From Pseudopedobacter sp038243635 (GTDB lineage Bacteria; Bacteroidota; Bacteroidia; Sphingobacteriales; Sphingobacteriaceae), in assembly GCA_038243635.1 (NCBI GenBank), contig JBBSQW010000003.1, positions 1 to 64,000 on the forward strand: DNA of 64,000 nt, read 5' to 3'. Positions within the stretch are counted from its first letter, which is position 1. Every line of letters begins with the position of its first letter. A program made the translations under genes and the position numbers. Below the pieces are notes generated by a model, which did not search any database, had not been told where the DNA came from, and saw only the letters and a list, made by a program, of their open reading frames with translations. Of the stretch, positions 35,106 through 44,086 are shown piece by piece.

Positions 35106-36302
35106 ATGAAAAAAATTTACTTCATTTTAACGTTATGCGTTATCTTTTGCCAACATGCATTGGCAATTGATGTGCCCCCGGGAACAAACAACATTCAGGC
35201 TTATGTAAATAATGCAGCAGCAGGATCTACACTTAATCTTGGCGCCGGAACTTTCTTTGTATCTCAAACCGTATTGCTAAACAAAAAAATCACCATTAAC
35301 GGCGCAGGCACTGGAGCTACAATTATTAAAAAGTCTAATGCCACCAACACCGATATTGTTGCTTTTCAAGTAACAGCGAACAACGTCACTTTTAAAAATT
35401 TGACTATTAATGGTGATAATACAGGAGGACCTGCAATCATTGTTAACAGTCAATTTAATTCTTTCAGCAATTTAGTAATTAAGTTGTGTGGTAACAGTAC
35501 CTACAAATCTGCAGGACTCTTATTTCAATCTGCTTTCAGCAACTCAGTAACCAATGTAACTAGCGTAAATAATTATTCTGTTGGTATTTCACAAAACAAC
35601 AGCCCTTCAAATACTATTACAAATTGCCATGCGGATAATAATGGAGCAGAAGGATTAACTATTGACTTAGGTAGTGATAATTGCAAAGTAAACGGAGGAA
35701 CCTATAACGGAAACAATACCAAAACTGGCGGGGTTGGCGGTATTGGAATAGATGACTCTAATGGAGCAATTCTTAACGGCTGCACTGTTGATGGAACGGC
35801 CAATTTATCAGGCATCACTTTCCAAAACAATATTGGGCCAGATGATGGCTGCCAAATTAAAAACTGTAAAATAACTAATAATGCCCAGTATGGTGTAAGG
35901 ATCAGAAACTGTACTTATGCAGTCACCAATTCTTTATTTAGTGGTAATACTTATTATGGAAATGGCTTATCACCCAATATAAAGTGGGATTGTGGTCAAA
36001 CTACTTTATCAACAACTCAAAAAAATGCTTCAGTAGTGAATAACCTGTTGGTGAATGATGGAAGTTCGTCGATCTATCCTAATCCTGCAAACCAAGAGAT
36101 TACTATTGATTTTTCATCATTTAATGAGCCTAAATCTATCAAAATATTCGATTTAAACGGAAAAATTTTATTCGCCAAACAATTAGGCGATGTTAAAGAC
36201 ATTATTCATTTAAATACGTCCGATTTTAAAAACGGGTATTATCTATACCAGATATCACATGAAGGAGGCGAAACCAGCAATAAATTTTTAGTACAACATT
36301 AA
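35106..36302 (+). CDS. Secreted right-handed beta-helix protein with type IX sorting domain
   Basis: A 398-residue secreted protein with a signal peptide (MKKIYFILTLCVIFCQHALA). Asn-rich repeats (TINGAGTGATII, KNLTINGDN, SNSVTNVTSVNN, NTITNCHADNN, KNCKITNNAQYGV) are typical of parallel beta-helix carbohydrate-active proteins such as pectate-lyase-like or NosD-like folds. Residues from about 320 form a type IX secretion C-terminal domain (SIYPNPANQEITIDF, then IKIFDLNGKILF), so it is exported to the cell surface or released. No catalytic residues can be assigned. It is the first gene of the operon leading into susC, 52 bases away, so it may bind or cleave the locus substrate. Confidence 0.82.
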   Translation: MKKIYFILTLCVIFCQHALAIDVPPGTNNIQAYVNNAAAGSTLNLGAGTFFVSQTVLLNKKITINGAGTGATIIKKSNATNTDIVAFQVTANNVTFKNLTINGDNTGGPAIIVNSQFNSFSNLVIKLCGNSTYKSAGLLFQSAFSNSVTNVTSVNNYSVGISQNNSPSNTITNCHADNNGAEGLTIDLGSDNCKVNGGTYNGNNTKTGGVGGIGIDDSNGAILNGCTVDGTANLSGITFQNNIGPDDGCQIKNCKITNNAQYGVRIRNCTYAVTNSLFSGNTYYGNGLSPNIKWDCGQTTLSTTQKNASVVNNLLVNDGSSSIYPNPANQEITIDFSSFNEPKSIKIFDLNGKILFAKQLGDVKDIIHLNTSDFKNGYYLYQISHEGGETSNKFLVQH

Positions 36303-36354
36303 ACACTAAGCATTAATGTTCATCAATAAAAAATTACTAAACAAATAATTAAAT

Positions 36355-39300
36355 ATGAACCAAATAAATTTTCAGAACAAATGGAGAGATGCCTTTTGCG
36401 TAGTCAAAAGCATTTTCCGACTTAAAAGATCAGGTTTGAAATCATCGATTTTAACCGTGTCCATTACGTTAATTGCGTTTTTTGCTCAGGCACAAACATC
36501 CATTAGCGGAAAGGTGAGTGATGCAAACGGGGAACCATTGCCGGGCGTTACCATAAAGGTGAAAGACAATAATATTTTTGCGCAAACCAATGCAAACGGA
36601 CTGTATAAGATTGAAAACGTTAACGATAAAAGTGTATTGGTATTCACTTTTGTTGGCTTTCAACCTCAAGAAGTTTCGGTTGCTAAACAGCAAGAAATAA
36701 ACATAGTAATGAAAGATGCCATAGGATCGTTAAACGAAGTTGTTGTTGTTGGATATGGCTCTCAATTAAAAAAAGACATTACCGGGCCTGTATCTGTTGT
36801 TGATGCTAATACTTTAAAATCCAGACAAGCAACTACAGTAGCGGAAGGTCTTCAAGGTTTGGCTTCGGGAATACAAGTAAGAGGAGGAGGACAGCCAGGA
36901 TCAGAAGCTAAAATTACGATTAGGGGTACCAAAACGTTTGGAAACACAAATCCTTTGTATGTTATTGACGGACTTATAACTACTGCAAACCGAGATTTTA
37001 ATCCAAATGATATCGAATCTATTCAAATATTAAAAGATGCTTCAACAACTGCTATCTATGGTTCTAGAGCGGCAAACGGTGTAATTATCATTACGACCAA
37101 AAAGGGAAAAAATGGCCCATTAAGAGTTGAAGCTTCAGTAAAAACATCTTCACAAAGCCAACCAAGATATGATTTGGCTTCACAAGAAGAATTTGTAGCG
37201 CTAAATAACATGGCATATGATAATGCTGGTGTTCCGCGTCAAAATCTAGATTTATCAGTAAATACAGATTGGCAAGATGCCACATTTAGAAAAGGAAACA
37301 TGAAGGAATATAACCTTAACTTTTCTGGAGGAAGCGAAAGCGGCAACTACCTAATTTCGGGAAACTATCTTTCCAATAAAGGCACCGTGATTAGCACCGG
37401 CTTTGAACGTATGGGCGTAAGAATAAATACCGAGGGAAAAAAAGGAATTTTCAAGGTTGGCCAAAATTTAGCTATCACAAATGCACAGGCAGATGAGGTT
37501 TCTGGTACTCCTTTTTTACAAGTAATCAGAATGCTGCCTACAATCCCTATTTATAATGCTGCAAACCCTGGAGGATATGGATATGGAGATGCGAATAGAG
37601 CAAATACTTTTGCAACCAACCCCATTGCGTTAGCTGATTTGGACGATAACATGACTGAAAATTTAAGAATTAGAGGTAATTTTTTTACTGATGTGGATAT
37701 TCTTAAAAGTTTAAAATACCGTTTTAACGCGGGTTATGAAACCAGTAGCGATCATCGGCAGCATCTAAGAAAGGTTGGAAATTGGACACTAAACCAACCA
37801 ATAGACCCATCTAAGGCAGATGAAAACCGGGCTCAATCTTCAACTTTATTATTAGAGAATACACTAACTTTTAAGAAAGACTTTAATAAGCATAGTTTAA
37901 CAGCTTTAGTAGGTAATTCTTTTGAAAAAAATAAGTACGCACAAATCTCTGGCAGTAAAAGTAATCTTTTAGAAAACCCACAGGGCGGGTATTTTACTTC
38001 GTTAGATCAAGGAAACACTCCTTTAACTGGTGGATTTAGAAATGAGAATGATTTAATTTCTTACTTCTCAAGGGTGCAGTATGATTATGCAGATAAGTAT
38101 TTATTGAGTCTTTTAGTAAGAAGGGACGGCATGTCCAGATTTAGTCCGGAAAACCGTTGGAAAAATTTCCCTGCTGCATCTTTAGCTTGGAGAGTTTCTG
38201 AAGAAAGCTTTTTCCCTAAAACTTTTATAGATGATTTTAAAGTGAGAGGAAGTTATGGTTCTGTAGGTAGCAATAGCTTTTCTGGCCCGTATGATTACAT
38301 TGCTTTCATCAATACTTTTTCTACGGCAGTTTTTGGCACAGATCAACACATAGAACAAGGAGCAACACAAGTTAGGCTATCAAACAGCAATTTAACTTGG
38401 GAAACCAATATCCAAACTAACATCGGCTTTGACCTATCATTCTTAAACTCTAAAATCAATATAGCTGCCGATTATTACAAGGCTGAGTCAAAAGATTTAT
38501 TGTATGGAGCACCTATTTTGTTAACTACTGGTAATGACGGTGGAAACCCAGTAGTAAACGCGGCAACACTTATTAACAACGGTTTTGAGTTTACAGCGGG
38601 TTATGATAATAGAGGAGAAAAATTCAATTACGGCGTAAACGTTAATTTAACAACACTAAATAATAAGGTAACTAAATTAGTTTCTGGCAACAGACCGGTT
38701 TATGTAGGCAATACAGTAACGCAATTAGGTGGTGCTATTGGCGAGTGGTATGTTTTACAAGGCAACGGCATATTCCAGTCGCAAACAGAAGTAGATGATT
38801 ATAAGAACTCGGCTGGTAAAGTGATACAGCCAAGCGCAAAGCCGGGAGATATTAAATTTAGAGACAATAATGATGATGGAGAGATTAACAACGAAGATAA
38901 AGCAATAGTTGGCACTCCTTGGGCAGATTTTGAATTAGGATTTAACTCAAATGCATCTTACAAAAACTTTCAGTTTAACATGAGCTGGTTTGGCTCTTTT
39001 GGCTCTACAGTTTATAACGGAGCAAGAAGTGTAATAGAACGTTTTGATGACAACAGTAATTATCCTGCTGGCATTCAACCATGGACACAGGAAAACCCAA
39101 ACACATCTGTACCGCGGGCATTTTATGGTTCTACCTTAAACTCTAGAGGTGATACAGACAGATGGTTGGAAAACGGGAGTTTCTTTAGAATGAAATACAT
39201 CTCAGTTGGTTATTCCTTACCACAGAAGTACCTTTCTAAGGTAGGTGTAAGCAATGCTCAAATCACATTATCAGGCCAAAATCTAATTACTTTAACCAAA

Positions 39301-39414
39301 TACAAAGGTCTGGATCCAGAGTTTAATAACGGTTCTATTTATGAAAGAGGAGTAGATATTAACGCATGGCCAAATATCAAATCATACTCAATTGGGCTTC
39401 AAATTGGATTATAA
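36355..39414 (+). CDS. SusC/RagA-type TonB-dependent outer-membrane transporter (locus 1)
   Basis: A 1019-residue protein. A long N-terminal signal region (hydrophobic part about 29-46) precedes a carboxypeptidase-D-like extension (ISGKVSDANGEPLPGVTIKV), the TonB box/plug boundary (VVVVGYGSQLKKDITG), plug motifs (IRGTKTFGNTNPLYVIDGL and IQILKDASTTAIYGSRAANG) and the beta-barrel ending with aromatic residues. It imports oligosaccharides through the outer membrane with energy from TonB. It pairs with the SusD gene directly downstream. The neighbouring GH43s and HTCS suggest an arabinose- or xylose-containing substrate. Confidence 0.95.
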   Translation: MNQINFQNKWRDAFCVVKSIFRLKRSGLKSSILTVSITLIAFFAQAQTSISGKVSDANGEPLPGVTIKVKDNNIFAQTNANGLYKIENVNDKSVLVFTFVGFQPQEVSVAKQQEINIVMKDAIGSLNEVVVVGYGSQLKKDITGPVSVVDANTLKSRQATTVAEGLQGLASGIQVRGGGQPGSEAKITIRGTKTFGNTNPLYVIDGLITTANRDFNPNDIESIQILKDASTTAIYGSRAANGVIIITTKKGKNGPLRVEASVKTSSQSQPRYDLASQEEFVALNNMAYDNAGVPRQNLDLSVNTDWQDATFRKGNMKEYNLNFSGGSESGNYLISGNYLSNKGTVISTGFERMGVRINTEGKKGIFKVGQNLAITNAQADEVSGTPFLQVIRMLPTIPIYNAANPGGYGYGDANRANTFATNPIALADLDDNMTENLRIRGNFFTDVDILKSLKYRFNAGYETSSDHRQHLRKVGNWTLNQPIDPSKADENRAQSSTLLLENTLTFKKDFNKHSLTALVGNSFEKNKYAQISGSKSNLLENPQGGYFTSLDQGNTPLTGGFRNENDLISYFSRVQYDYADKYLLSLLVRRDGMSRFSPENRWKNFPAASLAWRVSEESFFPKTFIDDFKVRGSYGSVGSNSFSGPYDYIAFINTFSTAVFGTDQHIEQGATQVRLSNSNLTWETNIQTNIGFDLSFLNSKINIAADYYKAESKDLLYGAPILLTTGNDGGNPVVNAATLINNGFEFTAGYDNRGEKFNYGVNVNLTTLNNKVTKLVSGNRPVYVGNTVTQLGGAIGEWYVLQGNGIFQSQTEVDDYKNSAGKVIQPSAKPGDIKFRDNNDDGEINNEDKAIVGTPWADFELGFNSNASYKNFQFNMSWFGSFGSTVYNGARSVIERFDDNSNYPAGIQPWTQENPNTSVPRAFYGSTLNSRGDTDRWLENGSFFRMKYISVGYSLPQKYLSKVGVSNAQITLSGQNLITLTKYKGLDPEFNNGSIYERGVDINAWPNIKSYSIGLQIGL

Positions 39415-39428
39415 TTAACACGAAAAAA

Positions 39429-40961
39429 ATGAGAAAGAATTTTAAGATTATAGGCTTAATGGTTTTGATTTTTACCATTGTAACTTCTTGTAAAAAAGAA
39501 CTGTTAGATCAAAAAAATCCAAATACTTTAACTACTGTCGATTTTTGGAAATCAGAATCAGACGCTATAAAAGGAATCAATTCTGCTTACCATATGTTTT
39601 ATCAACCCGGCTCATGGAGCAGGTGGATTTATTTTAGATTAGACCTTACTTCTGATGAGGGTTTTAGCAAAAGCCCTTGGATAGAATTAGCAGATTGGAC
39701 CAGGTTTAATTATGTCAACTACGATTTTTATGAAGGTAATGTGATTCACTTTAGAGATTTTTATAAGGCCATTTTTAGGTGTAACCAAGTACTGGCTTAC
39801 GTTCCAGAGATTACATTCGCTGATGCTAACAGAAAAGAGCAATTGCTTGCAGAAGCGAAATTTTTGAGAGGATTGTATTACTATTACGCTGCAATTTTGT
39901 GGGAAAATGTACCGATTGTATTAACACCCTCTAGTCCTGATGATTTACCAAAACAAGCTACTGCAGAACAAGTTTGGGCACAGGTAGAAAAAGATTTTTC
40001 TGAAGCAGCTGAAAAACTGCCAGCAGCCTGGGATAATTCAAACGTTGGAAGACCTACCAAAGGTGCCGCTCTCGCCTTTTTAGCTAAGGCTTATATGCAA
40101 CAACATAAATGGCAAGAAGCAAAGGATGCAATGGACTTTTTAGTTACAGGAGCTGGGAAATCAAATTACGATTTAGTACCAAACTACCGAGATAACTTTA
40201 CAGACCTGAAAGAGAATAACGTTGAATCCGTTTTTGAAATACAGTTCTCTGATGTCAATAAAACTGATGTTGGTGATATCCCAAGTTCAAGTATGGCAAA
40301 TTACAGATCGCAGTTTTTTGCTCCTCGTACCGTAGGTTGGTCTGATGGGCAAGCAAGACCATGGATTATCGATGAATTTAAAAAAGAGAACACAGTTACC
40401 AATCAACTAGATCCAAGATTACGTTACACTTTATTTTATGCGCAGCTAGAAGCAGATTTTGGCGATAAAATTTACGGAAGATCTTGGGAGTGGGATGCGA
40501 ACGAAGCTTGGTTCAGAAAGTATCAAAGAGACTATTACAGAAATAATGAGGATAATTTCTCTCAAGTAAATTACAGGCTAATCCGTTATGCAGATGTGCT
40601 TTTGATGTATGCAGAAGCTTTAAATGAGCTAGGACAAACTAGTGAAGCATATCAGTATGTAAATAAAGTAAGGCAACGTGTAAATCTTAAAACAGTGGAG
40701 CTAGCGTACCCTTTAATAGGGAACGATAAAGACTTGTTTAGAGAACGATTGAAAATGGAAAGAGCGCTCGAATTATATGGAGAAAGTGTTAGATGGGCAG
40801 ATTTGAAAAGATGGGGACTAGATACCCAGCAAAAAATAGATGCAATAAAACTAAGAGACCCTGATTTCAATAATTTTGTAATTGGCAAACATGCTCGCTT
40901 ACCGTTACCACAATCAGAGATAAATAATAACCCAAATTTAGAACAAAACCCTAATTATTAA
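39429..40961 (+). CDS. SusD/RagB-type outer-membrane nutrient-binding lipoprotein (locus 1)
   Basis: Start at 39429 (MRKNFKIIGLMVLIFTIVTSCKKE), a lipoprotein signal with Cys at about 21. An upstream in-frame ATG overlaps the susC end. The 510-residue protein has the SusD_RagB pattern: an N-terminal 'TTVDFWKSESDAIKGINSAY', TPR-like helices (EQLLAEAKFLRGLYYYYAAILW), and the C-terminal 'RYADVLLMYAEALNELG' and 'ERALELYGESVRWADLKRWG' blocks. It forms the surface lid of the SusC transporter and binds the glycan. A perfect hairpin follows at 40969. Confidence 0.94.
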   Translation: MRKNFKIIGLMVLIFTIVTSCKKELLDQKNPNTLTTVDFWKSESDAIKGINSAYHMFYQPGSWSRWIYFRLDLTSDEGFSKSPWIELADWTRFNYVNYDFYEGNVIHFRDFYKAIFRCNQVLAYVPEITFADANRKEQLLAEAKFLRGLYYYYAAILWENVPIVLTPSSPDDLPKQATAEQVWAQVEKDFSEAAEKLPAAWDNSNVGRPTKGAALAFLAKAYMQQHKWQEAKDAMDFLVTGAGKSNYDLVPNYRDNFTDLKENNVESVFEIQFSDVNKTDVGDIPSSSMANYRSQFFAPRTVGWSDGQARPWIIDEFKKENTVTNQLDPRLRYTLFYAQLEADFGDKIYGRSWEWDANEAWFRKYQRDYYRNNEDNFSQVNYRLIRYADVLLMYAEALNELGQTSEAYQYVNKVRQRVNLKTVELAYPLIGNDKDLFRERLKMERALELYGESVRWADLKRWGLDTQQKIDAIKLRDPDFNNFVIGKHARLPLPQSEINNNPNLEQNPNY

Positions 40962-40968
40962 TTAAACA

Positions 40969-40998
40969 AATGGCTGTTGCAACAAAGCAACAGCCATT
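40969..40998 (+). terminator. Intercistronic hairpin after susD
   Basis: A perfect 12-base stem AATGGCTGTTGC / GCAACAGCCATT with a six-base loop between susD and the GH5-like gene. The following bases are AT-rich but have no strong T run, so it may protect the upstream mRNA or attenuate downstream expression rather than fully terminate. Confidence 0.65.
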
Positions 40999-41010
40999 AA
41001 TATTTTAAAT

Positions 41011-42138
41011 ATGTCTATTAAATTTTTTACGCCTGCGATTGTAATCGCAGTTTCTCTGCTAACCGCTTGTAACAATAATAGCGAAAATAAAAAAAGAGAA
41101 ATATGGTCTGCCGAAAAGGCTAATGAATGGTATGGTGAACAACCTTGGCTTGTTGGAGCCAACTTTATGCCAAGCAACGCCATTAACCAAATAGAAATGT
41201 GGCAGGATGATACTTTTAGTCCAGACTTGATTGACAAAGAATTTGGATACGCAGAAAATTTGGGGATGAACACCATGCGGATTTTTTTGCATGATTTAGT
41301 TTTTGAGCAAGATCAGGATAAATTTTTTAACAAAATAGATCAAACTTTATCGCTTGCCAAGAAACACAACATAAAACCTTTAATCGTATTTTTCGACTCT
41401 TGCTGGGATCCGTATCCAAAATTAGGTTTACAACGAGCGCCAAAACCTCATACGCACAACTCGGGCTGGGTTCAATCACCTGGTTTACTAGCTTTAAAAG
41501 ATTCAACCCAATATCCTCGATTAGAGAATTATGTTAAATCCGTTATCAGTCACTATAAAAATGATGACAGAATTTTAGGTTGGGATGTATGGAATGAGCC
41601 AGACAATATGACGGGGCCATCGTATGAAAAAATAGAAAACCCCGATAAAGTAAAGTTAGTAACGCCTTTACTGTTAAAGTCTTTTGAATGGGCAAGAGCA
41701 GCAAACCCATCGCAACCTATTACCAGTGGTATTTGGACAGGGAACTGGGAAACCCATGCAGGGATGAAAGAAATAGAAAAAATACAGGTGGAACAATCTG
41801 ATATCATATCATTCCATAATTACGATAAGCCTGAAGATTTTGAGCAAAGAATTATACAGTTACAAAGATATAAAAAACCTATTTTATGTACTGAATATAT
41901 GGCTCGACCTAACGGAAGTACTTTTGAAGGAACACTACCAATTGCAAAAAAATATAAGGTAGCGATGTACAATTGGGGCTTTGTAAACGGTAAATCACAG
42001 ACTATTTACCCTTGGGATAGCTGGACAAAACAATACAATGCACCACCAGAATTATGGTTTCATGATATATTTAACACTGATGGAACGCCTTACATAAAGC
42101 AAGAGACAGACTTTATTAAAGACATAATAGCTAAATAA
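41011..42138 (+). CDS. GH5-like (clan GH-A) glycoside hydrolase lipoprotein
   Basis: A 375-residue lipoprotein (signal ending LLTAC, Cys at 20). It shows the clan GH-A (beta/alpha)8 barrel: GMNTMRIFLHD (about 85-95), the acid/base in GWDVWNEPDN (E196) and the nucleophile in PILCTEYMAR (E295), so both catalytic glutamates are present. Annotators usually call such proteins cellulase-family or GH5 enzymes, but specificity may range from beta-mannan to beta-glucan or arabinofuranoside. It follows susD in the same direction, with a hairpin between. Confidence 0.82.
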   Translation: MSIKFFTPAIVIAVSLLTACNNNSENKKREIWSAEKANEWYGEQPWLVGANFMPSNAINQIEMWQDDTFSPDLIDKEFGYAENLGMNTMRIFLHDLVFEQDQDKFFNKIDQTLSLAKKHNIKPLIVFFDSCWDPYPKLGLQRAPKPHTHNSGWVQSPGLLALKDSTQYPRLENYVKSVISHYKNDDRILGWDVWNEPDNMTGPSYEKIENPDKVKLVTPLLLKSFEWARAANPSQPITSGIWTGNWETHAGMKEIEKIQVEQSDIISFHNYDKPEDFEQRIIQLQRYKKPILCTEYMARPNGSTFEGTLPIAKKYKVAMYNWGFVNGKSQTIYPWDSWTKQYNAPPELWFHDIFNTDGTPYIKQETDFIKDIIAK

Positions 42139-42144
42139 ATTTTT

Positions 42145-43893
42145 ATGAGATATCATCTTATTTTATTCTTGGCGCTGGCTGTGGTAGGTTGCAAAAAAGA
42201 AAAAAACGCAACCACTCCTCCTAAAGAGGAGCCTAATACAACAGATAGCAAGTCTCCACTAACGGGAATGCGAATTGCATGGGATTATAGTACTTTAAAA
42301 AAAGTTTCAACCAATCCAACAGGTTCGGGGTATAATGCTTATGCAAGGGTAATTCAGTTACAGGATAAAAGCTTGCTACTTACTTATGAGGCAAATGGAA
42401 GTGTCGTGGTCAGCAAAAGCACCGATTTAGGCACAACTTGGTCGTCGGCTGTTATTGTTAAATCTCCTGAAACAGGAATCAATATGGCGGTTCCCGACTT
42501 ATTGCAACTTAAAGATGGTTCAATATTGATTATGTACAATCCTCGCCCTGTTGAGGCTGACCCTTCCCGAAAGTTTCAGATCAGAACACAGAAAAGTTAC
42601 GACGGTGGAGCTAGTTGGACAGCTGAAAGAATACTTTACACGGCAGATTATCGGTTCGAGAACGGATGCTGGGAACCTGCCGCTATTCAGTTACCCAACG
42701 GAGAAATTCAACTTTTTTTTGCTAATGAAGGTATTTATCTAGCTACAAATGAGCAAAATATTTCAATGGTGAGTTCAATTGATGGTGGCTTAACTTGGAG
42801 TGCTGATCCTAAAATTGTAAGTTTTAGAGCAGGAAAGAGAGATGGTATGCCAGTACCCATTTTATTAAATAACCAAACCGAGATTGCGTTCGCTATAGAG
42901 GACAATGGATTTGGAGAGTTTAAACCCTACATTATTAAAAACACGATTGCAGATAATTGGTCTTCCGTTGTTGATGCAGCAAGTAACAAAAGAACCTCCG
43001 CACTGCTAGAGCCTTTAGCAAACAACGTTTATGCAGGAGCACCTTATCTTAAGCAATTAACAACTGGCCAAACAATTTTATCTTATCAGGGAACTGAAAA
43101 TAGAATTAATGACTTAGCACATTCAGAAATGAAAGTAGTAATCGGCGATGCCTCCGCTAAAAACTTTACATCTAAAACGGTGCCTTTTAAAATCTCATCA
43201 GCTAAATCCGGATTATGGAACAGCCTTTCTGTTTTAGAGGATAATACCATTATTGCCTTAACCGGCACTAACGCTTTCGGAGCTGGAACAGAGGTTTGGA
43301 TGATTAAAGGCTATCCAATTTATGATGTTGAGGTTTCAAATACGGCAATCACCATTGACGGGGATAAAAATGAATCGCTATGGAATTCGAAATTTCCTGT
43401 TTTTGTTGGACACCAAGGAAACACCAATGTAAAATCAAATTTTTCTTATGACCAAGATAACCTCTATATCATTAATGAGGTTAAAGATTCAAAAGTTTTT
43501 ACTGCGTCTTCCAACGCTCAGGAAAATGATGGGGTTACTTTCTTTATAGATCCTAAAAATAAATCCTATAAAAGCCAGGCTAAAGAAACTTACCTTTTGT
43601 ACCTTTCTGCTGATAATAAACTAATTGTACAAGAAGGGAGCAATGGTAAATGGGTTAACAAAACGGGCATTACCCAAATTAAAACGATCTCTTCAAAAAC
43701 ATCAGATGGTTATCTGCAGGAAATGTCAATTCCATGGTCAATACTAGGAGGAAAACCAGCTAACGACAGTAGGATTGGCGTTAATTTGATGATTACAGAA
43801 AACAAAGGAACAGCTAACGCAGATTACAAAGAGTCGGCTGTTTTTACTACGCCAGAACAACCATTTACTTGGTTAACCTTGAAGTTGAAATAA
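42145..43893 (+). CDS. Sialidase-fold (GH93-like) lipoprotein with C-terminal CBM9-like domain
   Basis: A 582-residue lipoprotein (signal ends VVGCKKE). The N-terminal 390 residues form a six-bladed propeller with Asp-box-like turns (SKSTDLGTTWS, QKSYDGGASWT, VSSIDGGLTWS), and 'NGCWEPAAIQLPNGEIQLFFANEG' carries a conserved Trp-Glu. The C-terminal region from about 390 (AITIDGDKNESLWNSKFPVF, then YDQDNLYII) is a DOMON/CBM9-like sugar-binding module. In a GH43-rich locus this fits exo-arabinanase family 93 better than sialidase: no RIP/Arg-triad motif was seen. The family number is an inference. Confidence 0.72.
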   Translation: MRYHLILFLALAVVGCKKEKNATTPPKEEPNTTDSKSPLTGMRIAWDYSTLKKVSTNPTGSGYNAYARVIQLQDKSLLLTYEANGSVVVSKSTDLGTTWSSAVIVKSPETGINMAVPDLLQLKDGSILIMYNPRPVEADPSRKFQIRTQKSYDGGASWTAERILYTADYRFENGCWEPAAIQLPNGEIQLFFANEGIYLATNEQNISMVSSIDGGLTWSADPKIVSFRAGKRDGMPVPILLNNQTEIAFAIEDNGFGEFKPYIIKNTIADNWSSVVDAASNKRTSALLEPLANNVYAGAPYLKQLTTGQTILSYQGTENRINDLAHSEMKVVIGDASAKNFTSKTVPFKISSAKSGLWNSLSVLEDNTIIALTGTNAFGAGTEVWMIKGYPIYDVEVSNTAITIDGDKNESLWNSKFPVFVGHQGNTNVKSNFSYDQDNLYIINEVKDSKVFTASSNAQENDGVTFFIDPKNKSYKSQAKETYLLYLSADNKLIVQEGSNGKWVNKTGITQIKTISSKTSDGYLQEMSIPWSILGGKPANDSRIGVNLMITENKGTANADYKESAVFTTPEQPFTWLTLKLK

Positions 43894-43910
43894 AATATTA
43901 TCATTAAAAA

Positions 43911-43944
43911 ACAAAGACATTAGCCAGCTAATGTCTTTGTTTTT
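43911..43944 (+). terminator. Terminator of the locus 1 operon
   Basis: ACAAAGACATTAGC (43911-43924) and its exact complement (43927-43940) with a two-base loop, followed by TTTT. It marks the end of the operon that begins at 35106. Confidence 0.88.
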
Positions 43945-44086
43945 GAATAATTTTTCAAAATCTTCTCAGTTATAGGGAACAGGATAAAAGTATATTTAAC
44001 TTTTATACTAAATTCCTATTTGATAAAACTAATTACAAGATCAAATTGCAACCCACCGCTATTATAACGCTATAAGCCCAATCGCG

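Noticed and set aside
42145..43893. True sialidase (neuraminidase)
   Set aside because: Asp-box-like turns are present, but the arginine-triad and RIP motifs were not seen. The GH43-rich context favours an arabinan-type exo-enzyme.
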